DNA of 34,911 bases from an uncultured Saprospiraceae bacterium (GCA_937942435.1 CALDEM010000090.1:1-34911), one strand, 5' to 3'; positions 24,176 to 33,268 are shown, counted from the stretch's first letter. The notes: generated by a model from the letters alone, not told the origin. Numbers and translations: made by a program.

Positions 24176-25885
24176 ATGTTTATCCGTCATATCCTAACCA
24201 TTGTCTATCTATTGTTGATGCAGCAGCTTACAGCTCATGCCCAACAAGAGCGCATTATCAATTATGATGTAAAGATCGAAGTACAAGAAGATCGATCTGC
24301 TATCATTACAGAGTTTATAGAAGTCTATGTTGGGGGCAATATCATAAAGCGAGGTATCACTCGTGATCTACCTACAAAGCGAACACTTCATGATCGACGC
24401 GTGCGGATGAACTATGAGATTATGGAAGTCGCAAAAAACGGTGATCCAGAACCATTTCATAAAGCCGAGGGTGATCAATCTATCATCTTATACATAGGGC
24501 AACAAGATGTTCTGTTGGATCCAGATGTTTATATATATAGGATCAAATATCGAGCGACAGATCAGATTGCCTTTTATGACGATTATGATGAAATCTATTG
24601 GAACGCCATAGGGCACAAAAATCAACTGCCGGCTGATCAAGCTTCTGTCTCTCTATATATGCCTCCTGGTGCTGAGATGATCCAGCAGTCTGCATATACA
24701 GGTCGATATGGCGCTACGGGAGAAAACTATACGGTCAATGAAGAACTGGGTGGTATCATATATAAAACCACCAAAGCACTGCGATCCGGAGAAGGTTTAA
24801 CAGTCGCTGTAGGATTTCAAAAAGGGTATGTTAAACCGCCTTCGTTCTTGGATAAGTTTGGCACTTTGCTGATCGTCATACTAGGGTTCTTAACCTTGAT
24901 ACCATATTACGTTATCACCTGGTGGCGCTATGGTCAAGACCCTCCAACCCCCGCAGCAGTACCAGACTGGCATACACCTGAAGACAAGTCAGCAGCATCT
25001 ATCAACTACATCCAAAAAGGTAGATACGATAGTAAGAGTTTTACGGCGTCGATCATCGATCTTGCGATCAAAGGATACCTCAAAATCGAAGAGCAAGTTG
25101 ATAGTGGTTTTCTTTCTAAAAAGAAGTCATTTGATTTGGTAAGTATGAAGGATATAGGAAGTGCATCAGATCTGCCCAGCGAAGAGAAAGTGCTTCATGA
25201 GACCTTGTTTAGATCTAAGGATCGAGTGAGTGTAGCGGGCCAATATGATAAAACGATAGAGCAGACATATGCTATGCATAAAGCCAATCTCCAAGCCCAA
25301 CACGACCACTTTATCAATGAAGGTAATAACACACGACTCCTTTGGTTACCGATACTGATGACCATTGCTATTGGAGGGCTTTCTGCCTTTATCATGGTAA
25401 GAAGTGTTTATGCTCCTTGGATCAATATTAAAGCACTTATATTTTTTGGCGTGGTCGGTCTCTTAGGCTTCCTATTATATATCTACTTGATCAGACAACC
25501 GACTGTTAAAAAACTGGCACTGCGATCTAAGATCAAAGGCCATAAGATGTATCTTGAGATGGCGGAAAAAGAGCGACTCAATATCTTGAATCCACCTGAT
25601 TTAACACCTACTTATTTTGAGTCGATGTTGCCTTATGCGTTTGCATTAGGTGTCGAGCACAAATGGTCTAATCTTTTCAAGAAGATACTGGAGCATGCTC
25701 AATATCGACCAGACTGGCATAACTCTGCTAATCACGTCCACTTTTCTAATCACTTTGGAAGAGATTTTTCTTCTAACCTCAGTAGAGCGGCGACCCCTCC
25801 TCCTCCCAAAGGAGGTGGCGGCGGAAGTGGTGGTGGTGGATTCTCTGGCGGCGGCGGCGGTGGCGGCGGCGTAGGAGGGTGGTAG
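24176..25885 (+). CDS. DUF2207 membrane protein with Gly-rich tail
   Basis: 569 residues. After a signal peptide (MFIRHILTIVYLLLMQQLTAHA) comes the DUF2207 extracytoplasmic beta domain (about 25-220, NYDVKIEVQEDRSAIITEFI, then RGITRDLPTK, YRATDQIAFYDDYDEIYWNA). One membrane helix follows (about 225-247), then a cytoplasmic winged-helix-like segment (about 265-385), two more helices (about 385-440), and a C-terminal tail ending PPPPKGGGGGSGGGGFSGGG and VGGW. The low-complexity Gly tail is normal in this family. LemA and DUF2207 proteins are thought to work together at the cell envelope, but no reaction is known. The frame directly after the TAG stop remains open through a Fic remnant. Confidence 0.9.
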   Translation: MFIRHILTIVYLLLMQQLTAHAQQERIINYDVKIEVQEDRSAIITEFIEVYVGGNIIKRGITRDLPTKRTLHDRRVRMNYEIMEVAKNGDPEPFHKAEGDQSIILYIGQQDVLLDPDVYIYRIKYRATDQIAFYDDYDEIYWNAIGHKNQLPADQASVSLYMPPGAEMIQQSAYTGRYGATGENYTVNEELGGIIYKTTKALRSGEGLTVAVGFQKGYVKPPSFLDKFGTLLIVILGFLTLIPYYVITWWRYGQDPPTPAAVPDWHTPEDKSAASINYIQKGRYDSKSFTASIIDLAIKGYLKIEEQVDSGFLSKKKSFDLVSMKDIGSASDLPSEEKVLHETLFRSKDRVSVAGQYDKTIEQTYAMHKANLQAQHDHFINEGNNTRLLWLPILMTIAIGGLSAFIMVRSVYAPWINIKALIFFGVVGLLGFLLYIYLIRQPTVKKLALRSKIKGHKMYLEMAEKERLNILNPPDLTPTYFESMLPYAFALGVEHKWSNLFKKILEHAQYRPDWHNSANHVHFSNHFGRDFSSNLSRAATPPPPKGGGGGSGGGGFSGGGGGGGGVGGW

Positions 25886-26068
25886 TTAAGTTGTGAACAA
25901 GGCGATTTTATAGGGAAGCTTAATACCTCAAAATGGGCCAAAATCACTAAGGTCCACAGAGACACGGCACTAAGAGATATCCAAGACTTAATAGCAAAGG
26001 ATATCCTCTTTGATTCTGGAGAAGGAGGGAGAAGTACTAACTATAATTTGAACCTTCCATATTTGTAG
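25886..26068 (+). pseudogene. Remnant of a Fic-domain protein C-terminus (winged helix)
   Basis: The 60 codons after the DUF2207 stop, in the same frame, translate to a recognisable C-terminal winged-helix segment of Fic-family proteins: FIGKLNTSKWAKITKVHRDT, then ALRDIQDLIAKDIL and GGRSTNYNLNLPYL followed by a stop. Fic proteins modify targets with AMP and normally have 350-400 residues, with the HPFxxGNGR catalytic motif far upstream of this part. No such motif is present here, so only the tail has survived. It could reflect an old gene lost by deletion, with DUF2207 now abutting. The rest of the gap to 26213 holds no gene; a TTCATATAG element lies at 26157-26165. Confidence 0.75.
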
Positions 26069-26154
26069 ACAACACCGAGCATATTTGGCAAACAATTTGA
26101 CTTAATACCATGGGATCTGTCTCAACCTGGTTGTGTAGGTACTTGACTTTTAAC

Positions 26155-26165
26155 AATTCATATAG
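26155..26165 (+). promoter_or_regulatory. Weak AATTCATATAG element, copy 5
   Basis: AATTCATATAG matches the core of the palindromic elements at 8115, 10625 and 12397 but lacks the left half and the final G. It ends 48 bases before the ATG of the C10 protease, the same spacing as copies 2-4. TATATTTC at 26177-26184 could be the -7 box (TAnnTTTG with the last base changed). Confidence 0.4.
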
Positions 26166-26213
26166 TTGCTTTACTTTATATTTCACGTCTGAACAACAAA
26201 GATTCTATCTACT

Positions 26214-28403
26214 ATGAGAAGTTTTACTCTATTCTTTGTACTGCTTAGTTTTTGTTTTCAATCTTCAGCTAAGGAGATACCCTTAGATGTAGCACAGCAA
26301 TATGCCGTAGCGGCCTATAAACTCTACGCCAAGGATAATCGTAAGTCTAACAACGTAAGCATCGATGCCCACATCACTCAAGTAAGTGACAATGAGCAGA
26401 TCGCTTATTATCTGTTTAATATCGAGAATGGAGGATTTGTCATTCTGTCTGCAGATGATAATTATCATCCAGTCTTGGGTTTTTCTACCGAAGAGACACT
26501 AGATTTCTCCAATGAGCAAGCCATGATCATACTGAAGGGTGAGATGGCTAGCCATGAGATACAGATCGCAACTTCTAAAAAAGGCAATTATAAGTCTTCT
26601 TCTAAGATAACCTCAGCATGGTCTGAGATCAAAGATGTAGCCAAGACTGGGAGAATACCTAAAAGCAACACCTTTCAACCTGTCGTATCTCCACTTACTA
26701 CGACAAAGTGGAATCAAGATGGATTTTACAATGGCTCAACCCCTATTGACCCTAATGGTCCTAACGGTCGGACTTTTGCTGGCTGTCTACCGATAGCTAT
26801 GGCCCAGCTACTGAAGTATTATGAAAATCCAGCACCAGGGAATGGTTCTGTCATTTATGAAGATCCTATCTATGGACTGCAAGAAGGAGATATCTGCGGA
26901 CAACAATTTGACTATGCCAATATGCCAGATGTACTTACAGAAGAGAATAAAAATCTAGCGGACTTTATATATGATGTGGGTAAGATGACAAGGACTGTCT
27001 ATAGTACTTTCTATACAGCAACTTTTGTAAGTTTATTGGAGAACACCTTGGTTTATAATTATGGTTTTGATTCTGATATCAAAGCTTACTCTGGGACTAA
27101 TCAAGACCGATATTCATCAACCCTAAAATCAGAGTTAGATGAAGATCGCATTGTCTTTTTATCAGGATGGTCGATCGATGCGTTAGAACGACCGCTCATA
27201 GGTCATACTTGGTTAGCTGATGGATATGGACATGATGCTCAGGGAGTAGAATACATGCACTTCAACTGGGGTTGGGGTGGAAGCAACAATGGCTGGTTTT
27301 TAGATAACCCAGGCGCATTTACACCACATCCAGACAATCCAGAGCAAGCTGTCATCCCGTACTATTGGTATCGACATACTGTTTACAATATCAAGCCAGC
27401 GGGAGAAGCATGTTCTCAACCAAAACAAACTTTAACAAGATCAGAGTCATATGAGAATTACGCTTATCTATATTTTCAAACTCCATTGAGAGATGAGATG
27501 CGTAGATATAGATATAAAGAAGTTGGGACAAACGAGTGGATAACTTCTGAGCCTACTGATGTTCATTATCTATACGCTGGAGACCTGACACCCGGTACCA
27601 CTTACGAATACCAAGTATCTAGAAACTGCTGTGGCGGCTGGTCTTCATTTACAGATATCAAAGAGTTTACAACTTTAGGTACGGCACCAGGGACAGAAGA
27701 AGAATCAGAAACTGAGGAAGAAACTGAAGAAGAGAATCAGACTAATAGTGATTGTCCAGTTGAAGATGCAGATGGATTTTTTGTAACCAGTGTTTCAGAT
27801 AATTTCGCATATGCCTATACAACAAGACCTCATGGAGCAGTCAATAATCAGTTCAGATATAAAAAGACGGGCGGATCTAATTGGAATGAGACTGATATAA
27901 GTACACTGCACTATCGACCACTTTCTGGTTTGGATGGTGGCTCTACATATGAGTACCAAGTTCGCCATGAGTGTGAACCAGGTAGTTGGTCTGATTATTC
28001 TGATTCTTTCAGTTTTGCAACTACTGGTGTGTCTACCGGCGGCGAGACAACTGAAGAAGGAACCACAGAAGAAGAGACGGGCGAAGGTGAAACAACAGAT
28101 GAGGAAACGACTGAAGGAGAAGCTCTTTGTTCTGCAGTGTCTACAGATCAATTTGAAGTAGGGTATGCAACTAATTCAGGAGCAACAGCTTACTTGACCC
28201 AAGTATCCGGAGGTGAGAAGTACAGATTTAGATATCGTCCTTCTGGTAGTGGAGCTAGTTGGTCCGTTACATCTGAAACATCATCGACAGCACAGAACAT
28301 ATCAGGATTATCTGGTAGCACGACCTATGAGATACAGATTGCCCAATATTGTAATGGTGGCTGGTCTAATTACTCTGATAGTAATCAAATAAGTACTTTA
28401 TAA
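26214..28403 (+). CDS. Secreted C10 (streptopain-like) cysteine protease with three FN3-like repeats
   Basis: 729 residues. Signal peptide MRSFTLFFVLLSFCFQSSA; a propeptide of the Spi/C10 type (about 22-150, GGFVILSADDNYHPVLGFST); the peptidase domain with nucleophile C191 in FAGCLPIAMAQLLKYY and H331 in GHTWLADGYG, followed by HFNWGWGGSNNGWF. The C-terminal half contains three FN3-like repeats beginning at C400, C514 and C639, each ending in a C..GWS-type motif. They are separated by acidic Glu/Thr-rich linkers (about 489-513 and 607-638, e.g. TEEESETEEETEEENQT). No T9SS sorting tail is visible, so export to the medium or periplasm is uncertain. Family members are secreted proteases cleaving extracellular proteins. 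The promoter region contains a copy of the TTCATATAG element; a strong terminator follows the gene. Confidence 0.92.
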   Translation: MRSFTLFFVLLSFCFQSSAKEIPLDVAQQYAVAAYKLYAKDNRKSNNVSIDAHITQVSDNEQIAYYLFNIENGGFVILSADDNYHPVLGFSTEETLDFSNEQAMIILKGEMASHEIQIATSKKGNYKSSSKITSAWSEIKDVAKTGRIPKSNTFQPVVSPLTTTKWNQDGFYNGSTPIDPNGPNGRTFAGCLPIAMAQLLKYYENPAPGNGSVIYEDPIYGLQEGDICGQQFDYANMPDVLTEENKNLADFIYDVGKMTRTVYSTFYTATFVSLLENTLVYNYGFDSDIKAYSGTNQDRYSSTLKSELDEDRIVFLSGWSIDALERPLIGHTWLADGYGHDAQGVEYMHFNWGWGGSNNGWFLDNPGAFTPHPDNPEQAVIPYYWYRHTVYNIKPAGEACSQPKQTLTRSESYENYAYLYFQTPLRDEMRRYRYKEVGTNEWITSEPTDVHYLYAGDLTPGTTYEYQVSRNCCGGWSSFTDIKEFTTLGTAPGTEEESETEEETEEENQTNSDCPVEDADGFFVTSVSDNFAYAYTTRPHGAVNNQFRYKKTGGSNWNETDISTLHYRPLSGLDGGSTYEYQVRHECEPGSWSDYSDSFSFATTGVSTGGETTEEGTTEEETGEGETTDEETTEGEALCSAVSTDQFEVGYATNSGATAYLTQVSGGEKYRFRYRPSGSGASWSVTSETSSTAQNISGLSGSTTYEIQIAQYCNGGWSNYSDSNQISTL

Positions 28404-28413
28404 AGACACAATC

Positions 28414-28460
28414 AAATAAGCGCTGCCTTGTTCTCATGAATTAGGCAGCGCTTATTTTTA
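28414..28460 (+). terminator. Rho-independent terminator of the C10 protease gene
   Basis: Perfect 15-bp arms (aaataagcgctgcct at 28414-28428 and aggcagcgcttattt at 28443-28457) enclose a 14-base loop and run into a T-rich tract (28455-28459). It starts 10 bases after the stop codon. The stem core is GC-rich against an AT-rich background. Confidence 0.92.
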
Positions 28461-28891
28461 TAATTCCTCTTTTCATATTTTCAATTAGCTCTTGTCGACA
28501 AAATGTCCAAGAGGCTTCAGGCGATAGGACTTCAGTCGAAGGGACATCTGATCAAGAGAGAGATTCCGTTTTCAAAAATTGCGCTTGGATCATGTGGTTG
28601 GGAAGATCATCCCTTGCCGATCTTCGATAGGTTAGTAGAGCATGATCTTGATTATCAAAATTAGAAACCGACTTCTATCCGATATATGATTTTACTTCAA
28701 GTGGACTTTCGCCTACATGGCACTTTGCTACTCCCAATGCTAATAGGATAGAAGGCCCCATTATGGACAATCACTTCGGTTTATTAAGGATCACTGATGC
28801 TTCAGATCCAACTATAAAGATGGAGACTTGGGATATCTCAGATAACCAAAGGATAGAATATGAAGTGAGGTTGGGGGAGTTAAGTTTTTAG
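28451..28891 (+). pseudogene. Internally deleted PhoD-like phosphatase lipoprotein
   Basis: Three successive plus-strand frames make up a shrunken gene. First, a lipoprotein signal without start codon, IIPLFIFSISSCRQNVQEAS (lipobox Cys codon 28493-28495), to about 28575. An extra A in the A-run at 28574-28578 shifts the frame to IALGSCGWEDHPLPIFDRLV, the metal-binding start of alkaline-phosphatase-D-like enzymes, which ends at a stop near 28664. Then a third frame gives DFYPIYDFTSSGLSPTWHFA, MDNHFGLLRITDAS and METWDISDNQRIEYEV with a stop at 28889-28891, the C-terminal end of the same family. The middle, with most catalytic residues (family length about 350-400), is missing. The protease terminator overlaps its 5' edge. 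Confidence 0.8.
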
Positions 28892-28956
28892 AATACTAAT
28901 CTCTACAAAAAGAACTACTTTGGAGAAACAGTTAAGTATTCACATAAATAATAATT

Positions 28957-29328
28957 ATGAAATTAGGAGCATTTTCGGTCAGTCTTGCAGTTAAAGACCT
29001 AAGTGCATCAAAGAGCTTTTATGAGACTTTAGGTTTTTCAGTCTTTGGAGGTGAGATGACTAAGAATTATCTAATCATGAAAAACGGAGATACCCTAATT
29101 GGCCTCTTTCAAGGGATGTTTGAGAACAACATACTTACTTTCAATCCTGGATGGGATCAAAATGCAGGTGCTGTAGAGGGGTACACTGATGTAAGAGATA
29201 TTCAAAAAACACTGAAGCAAAAAGGTGTTTCGTTTGCTACGGAGGCTGATGAAGGCACTTCTGGTCCTGCTAGCTTTATGATCATGGACCCAGATGGCAA
29301 TACCATCCTCGTTGATCAGCATGTGTAA
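28957..29328 (+). CDS. VOC (glyoxalase/bleomycin-resistance fold) protein
   Basis: 123 residues, one VOC module pair: AFSVSLAVKDLSASKSFYET, LGFSVFGGEMTKNYLIMKNG, then a second half VEGYTDVRDIQKTLKQKGV and SFMIMDPDGNTILVDQHV. The DPDGN motif near the end is typical of the superfamily. The members range over dioxygenases, isomerases and resistance proteins, and the present sequence does not identify a reaction. Metal ligands are not obvious. It lies alone between a decayed phosphatase gene and the MFS transporter gene, 102 bases before the latter. Confidence 0.88.
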   Translation: MKLGAFSVSLAVKDLSASKSFYETLGFSVFGGEMTKNYLIMKNGDTLIGLFQGMFENNILTFNPGWDQNAGAVEGYTDVRDIQKTLKQKGVSFATEADEGTSGPASFMIMDPDGNTILVDQHV

Positions 29329-29430
29329 ACAAAATGATTGAGTCGCAATATGTGATTATCTTGAGATGTATAATATTGTTTGATTGGGTTACTTTCTGGA
29401 TACCTTGCGTGTAGTGCAGCAATCTCAAAA

Positions 29431-30729
29431 ATGTCAGATATAATCAGCCCTAATAAGTGGCCATTTTTCTACGGATGGATGATCCTCTTGGTTGGCGCTA
29501 TAGGCGTCTTAGCCACTTCACCAGGTCAGACCATAGGTGTGTCTGCTTTTACGGATCATCTGTTAGACGCACTTAAGCTGAGTCGTGATCAGCTGAGTCT
29601 CTCGTATATGGGAGGTACTATGTTGAGTGCCTTGATGTTGACCAAAGCAGGGATCTTCTTTGATCGCTTTGGTGCCATGAGAACAGCGGTACTGGCATCT
29701 GTTGGATTAGGATTAGCTTTGATCTACTTGAGTCAAGCGGATCATGTATCAGGTTTTTTTGGTGGGGGTGCTTTTGTTACTATGGCTTGTATTTTGGCAG
29801 GGTTCATCTTTATAAGATTCTTTGGACAAGGAGTACTGACCTTAGCCAGTCGCACTATGGTTGTTAAGTGGTTTGATGCCAAGAGAGGATTGGCCATAGG
29901 CGTATTGAGTATGGTAACGGCCTTTGGTTTTTCGATAGCACCAAAGATCTTTGATCAACTTATCAGCGCGCACGGTTGGTCGAAAGCTTGGATAGTTATA
30001 GGTGGATGCTGCGGATTGGTATTTCCTATCATTGCATATATATTTTATAAGAAGGGACCAGAATCTTATGGTCTTCTACCGGATGGGATTTCAAAAGACA
30101 AAGAAGTAGAACCAAAGAAGTCGAGATTTCCCGTGTATAAAGATTATAATTTGTCAGAAGCTAGAAGATCTTTTAGTCTATGGATTTTTGCAGGCCTTCC
30201 CGCCCTTTATGGTATGGTTATTACAGGTGTTACTTTTCATATCGTTTCGATATTTGGAGAGAACGGTTTATCAAAAGAAGTGGCTATCGATGTTTTCCAA
30301 CCTATTGCCTTTGCAGCTGTAAGTTGCACATTAGTAGCAAGTCTTGTAAGTGATTATGTAAGACTAAAATATCTCGCCTATATATTTTCTGTTGCTGGTA
30401 TTCTAGCTATGTACAGTTTGACGGCACTAGGGGATGATATTTTCTATTGGTTAATGATTGCTTGTTTTGGTATTTGTTCAGGCATCCATCCATTGATCAT
30501 AACATTGTTTTTACCACGATTTTTTGGTAAGAAGTACTTAGGAGCCATAACAGGTCAAGCTATGATGATTGTTGTTTTTGCTAGCTCATTAGGCCCGATC
30601 ATTTTTAGCCAGTCGCTAAGCCTCACAGGAGATTATAATCTCGCTAGCTATATCTGCGCAGGCTTATTTTTGTTTTTTCTAATTGGAACGATCTTTACAA
30701 CTAATCCTCAATTGAAACATAAACCGTAG
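29431..30729 (+). CDS. MFS transporter
   Basis: 432 residues from the ATG at 29431; an in-frame TTG at 29380 would prepend 17 residues ahead of a normal cytoplasmic N-terminus (MSDIISPNKWPFFYGWMILL). About 12 hydrophobic helices are spread along the sequence. The loop between helices 2 and 3 carries AGIFFDRFGAMRTAV, the MFS signature (G...DR.G.R) of the superfamily. The N-terminal FFYGWMILLVGAIGVLATSPGQT and the RTMVVKWFDAKRGLAIGVLS segment fit the monocarboxylate/oxalate-formate-antiporter-like branch. The transported compound is unknown. It converges on the beta-lactamase-fold hydrolase, only 14 bases apart, with no terminator seen between. Confidence 0.9.
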   Translation: MSDIISPNKWPFFYGWMILLVGAIGVLATSPGQTIGVSAFTDHLLDALKLSRDQLSLSYMGGTMLSALMLTKAGIFFDRFGAMRTAVLASVGLGLALIYLSQADHVSGFFGGGAFVTMACILAGFIFIRFFGQGVLTLASRTMVVKWFDAKRGLAIGVLSMVTAFGFSIAPKIFDQLISAHGWSKAWIVIGGCCGLVFPIIAYIFYKKGPESYGLLPDGISKDKEVEPKKSRFPVYKDYNLSEARRSFSLWIFAGLPALYGMVITGVTFHIVSIFGENGLSKEVAIDVFQPIAFAAVSCTLVASLVSDYVRLKYLAYIFSVAGILAMYSLTALGDDIFYWLMIACFGICSGIHPLIITLFLPRFFGKKYLGAITGQAMMIVVFASSLGPIIFSQSLSLTGDYNLASYICAGLFLFFLIGTIFTTNPQLKHKP

Positions 30730-30743
30730 AAAGATAACCATCC

Positions 30744-31973
30744 TTAATCAGATGCAATCTCTTTATCCTTATCTCTATAAGCGATAGCCCGCATCAGCTC
30801 TAGATTGTATGTGCCCAGTGAGTGAGGGTTAGTTTCATCATAGAAGTTTTGATTGGCAGAGTTTTTTACAATCACAGTCCGAGTCCTAGGGTTCACATAG
30901 ATGTACTGATTGAAAACCCCTCTTGCCCAAAACTCTCCATCATCACCAGCTGGTATCCACCATTGGTAGCCATAGCCACTATCTGGATGGGCTGAGTTTT
31001 TGCTAGATGGTGTTACATGTTCCTTATCCATTGTTAAGGATTCGGTTACCCAGGATTCTGGTACGAGCTGTTTGCCATTCCAATTTCCCTTGTTCAAAAA
31101 CAACCGACCTACTTTTGCATAATCCCTTAGAGTTGCATTAAGACCACCCAGAGCCATCTCCATGTCATTCTCATCTTTGAGCCAATATGAGTCATGTTCT
31201 GCTCCGATGGGCTCCCATAATTTTTCTTTATAATAGTCAGCTATACTTCTTCCAGTTGTTCTAACTAGGATCATCCCAAGCACGTGCGTGTTGATACTTA
31301 CGTAATGATTAAAGGTACCTGGTTTACGCTCATTTACTAAAGTCTTAGCGAACTCATCTTGAGACTCACCTAGTGCAAAAGTTTTAAACCATCTCTGTAT
31401 ATCTGATTTTGGGTCACCATAATCTTCATTAAATTTCACGCCAGTAGACATCTGAAGAACATCTTTAACAGTGACACCTTCATATCCTGTGCCTTTCATT
31501 TCAGGTAGGTACTCGTCAACTGTCTTTTCGACAGATCCCATATGCCCTTCAGCCTGAGCGATACCGAGCAAAGCAGAGATGACAGACTTTGCCATGGACC
31601 AAGATATATGACGTGTACCTTCTTTTTGTCCCCTCCAATAGTTTTCATAAACAATGGTATCATCTTGTATTACTAAAAATCCCTGTGTATATGAAGAGTC
31701 TAAAAAATCTTCAGTATTGAAGGTCTCTCCCTTATAACTGAATGACTCTGGAAGATCTGTATTTGGTTTTCTTTCAAATATGAATGGCTTCGAAGATTTA
31801 GAAACTGTTTTATAATCAAAGTACTGATCCATATTGATGAAGGTATCTTCAATGTGTTCCATCTTGCTTTTCTCAGCGATCTCCATAGCGCGCAGATACT
31901 TTGGCCCTTTAGTAACACCAAGGAAGATGACGACTAGCAAAAGTCCAATTAATACATATTTTAATGCTTTCAT
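30744..31973 (-). CDS. Membrane-anchored serine hydrolase, beta-lactamase (class C-like) fold
   Basis: 409 residues. An N-terminal hydrophobic helix (LKYVLIGLLLVVIFLGVT) exports or anchors it. The catalytic SxxK is S126-M-A-K129 in ISWSMAKSVISALLGIAQ. The second motif is Y224-V-S in NHYVSINTHVLG, a variant of the Y-x-N/S of this family. Near the C-terminus is GYGYQWWIPAGDDGEFWARG, which fits the region of the KTG-like motif. Family members include esterases, DD-peptidases and 6-aminohexanoate-dimer hydrolases; the overall pattern suits an esterase/amidase more than an antibiotic-destroying enzyme. It lies 15 bases downstream of the acyl-CoA dehydrogenase gene, in an apparent operon, which favours a lipid- or acyl-related substrate. 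Confidence 0.87.
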   Translation of the reverse strand: MKALKYVLIGLLLVVIFLGVTKGPKYLRAMEIAEKSKMEHIEDTFINMDQYFDYKTVSKSSKPFIFERKPNTDLPESFSYKGETFNTEDFLDSSYTQGFLVIQDDTIVYENYWRGQKEGTRHISWSMAKSVISALLGIAQAEGHMGSVEKTVDEYLPEMKGTGYEGVTVKDVLQMSTGVKFNEDYGDPKSDIQRWFKTFALGESQDEFAKTLVNERKPGTFNHYVSINTHVLGMILVRTTGRSIADYYKEKLWEPIGAEHDSYWLKDENDMEMALGGLNATLRDYAKVGRLFLNKGNWNGKQLVPESWVTESLTMDKEHVTPSSKNSAHPDSGYGYQWWIPAGDDGEFWARGVFNQYIYVNPRTRTVIVKNSANQNFYDETNPHSLGTYNLELMRAIAYRDKDKEIASD

Positions 31974-31988
31974 AATTTATCTTATTTT

Positions 31989-33167
31989 CTATTTAGGTGT
32001 ACTATACTGTTGCCCTTCGATCATCATCTTGGATATAATCTCACGCATGATTTCTGTGGTGCCGCCGCCTATCTGTCCTAATCGTGCATCCCTAAACATA
32101 CGAGCTAATGGATAGTCCTCCATAAATCCATACCCACCAAACATCTGTAGACACTCAGTTACAACTTTAACAGCTAACTGCGTACCCAGCAACTTACACA
32201 TCGATGCTTCTTTTACAGGATAGTCGCCATTCTGGTATCTGGCATATAAACTATAAACGAACTGTCTATTCATTTCAATTTCTGCTGACATCTGTGCGAT
32301 GCGGTGACGAAGTACTTGGAAGCGATTGAGCTTTTTACCAAAGGCTTCACGCTCGTTGATGTATTTTAAAGTTACCTCAAGGGCATAAGAAGCGGCAGCC
32401 ACTCCACCTGATCCAAGTGACAATCTTTCAGATACAAAATGTTGCATGACATAAAAGAACCCATGTCCTTCTGCACCAAGAAGATTTTCGACCGGTACAC
32501 GTACATCATCAAAAGCAATCTCTCCAGTATCGGAAGCTCTCCAGCCTAATTTATCTAACATCGTGGCACTGAGACCTTCACTATCTCGATCCATGATGAG
32601 CAGACTGATGCCTTTTGCTTTTGCTGTTGGATCAGTCTTAACCACTACAATTAGAAAATCACTGAGTACACCGTTCGTTATAAATGTTTTAGATCCATTG
32701 ACTATGTAGTGATCACCATCTTTTACAGCGGTAGTGCGGATCGCTTGGACGTCAGATCCACCTCCTGGCTCGGTGATTGCAAGGCATCCCACCTTTTCAC
32801 CTTTGATGCCTGGTACTAGGTACTTTTGTTTTTGATCATGAGTGCCTTCTCCATTGATGTGTGTTAGGGCAAGTAATGGGTGAGCGCCTATACTGGCACC
32901 AAAGCCACCACTATTCATCCGCGCGATCTCTTCATCGAAAATTATATTGTACCACACATCACCATTCAGACCGCCATATTCTTCAGGTAGGGTCATCCCA
33001 AAGAACCCCATCTCGCCAAACTTTTTATAAATCTCTCTGGGTAAGAATCCGTCCTTTTCCCATTGATCAATATTTGGCTTGACCTCTTTTTCTAAAAAAT
33101 CTCTAAACGTCTGTCTAAAAAGATCATGCTCTTCTGTGAAGTAGTAACTTCCTTTGCTCATATTCAT
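31989..33167 (-). CDS. Acyl-CoA dehydrogenase
   Basis: 392 residues; the start is M1 at 33167 or M3. Full family order: N-terminal helices FRDFLEKEVKPNIDQWEKDG, the FAD-contacting CLAITEPGGGSDVQAIRTTA and VNGSKTFITNG, the strand KLGWRASDTGEIAFDDVRVP, then the C-terminal bundle with MFGGYGFMEDYPLARMFRDA and IGGGTTEIMREIISK. The catalytic base position of MCAD (the Glu of YEGT) is a Gly here; E264 in SYALEVTLKYINEREAFG lies where long-chain/isovaleryl-type enzymes have theirs. It oxidises an acyl-CoA at the alpha-beta bond in beta-oxidation or branched amino acid breakdown. It leads an operon with the hydrolase at 30744 and is divergent from the SDR at 33269. Confidence 0.93.
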   Translation of the reverse strand: MNMSKGSYYFTEEHDLFRQTFRDFLEKEVKPNIDQWEKDGFLPREIYKKFGEMGFFGMTLPEEYGGLNGDVWYNIIFDEEIARMNSGGFGASIGAHPLLALTHINGEGTHDQKQKYLVPGIKGEKVGCLAITEPGGGSDVQAIRTTAVKDGDHYIVNGSKTFITNGVLSDFLIVVVKTDPTAKAKGISLLIMDRDSEGLSATMLDKLGWRASDTGEIAFDDVRVPVENLLGAEGHGFFYVMQHFVSERLSLGSGGVAAASYALEVTLKYINEREAFGKKLNRFQVLRHRIAQMSAEIEMNRQFVYSLYARYQNGDYPVKEASMCKLLGTQLAVKVVTECLQMFGGYGFMEDYPLARMFRDARLGQIGGGTTEIMREIISKMMIEGQQYSTPK

Positions 33168-33268
33168 AACTCAATCAAGTATATCGAAAGTTACCTTATA
33201 TACGCCACACGATGATACTCTTTGCTTTGAGATATTGGCACATGAATAGTTATTGATATCTTGGACAT

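Noticed and set aside
25750..25965. Minus-strand open frame coding for a Pro-rich product.
   Set aside because: It is the reverse complement of the Gly-rich tail of the DUF2207 protein; composition shadow.
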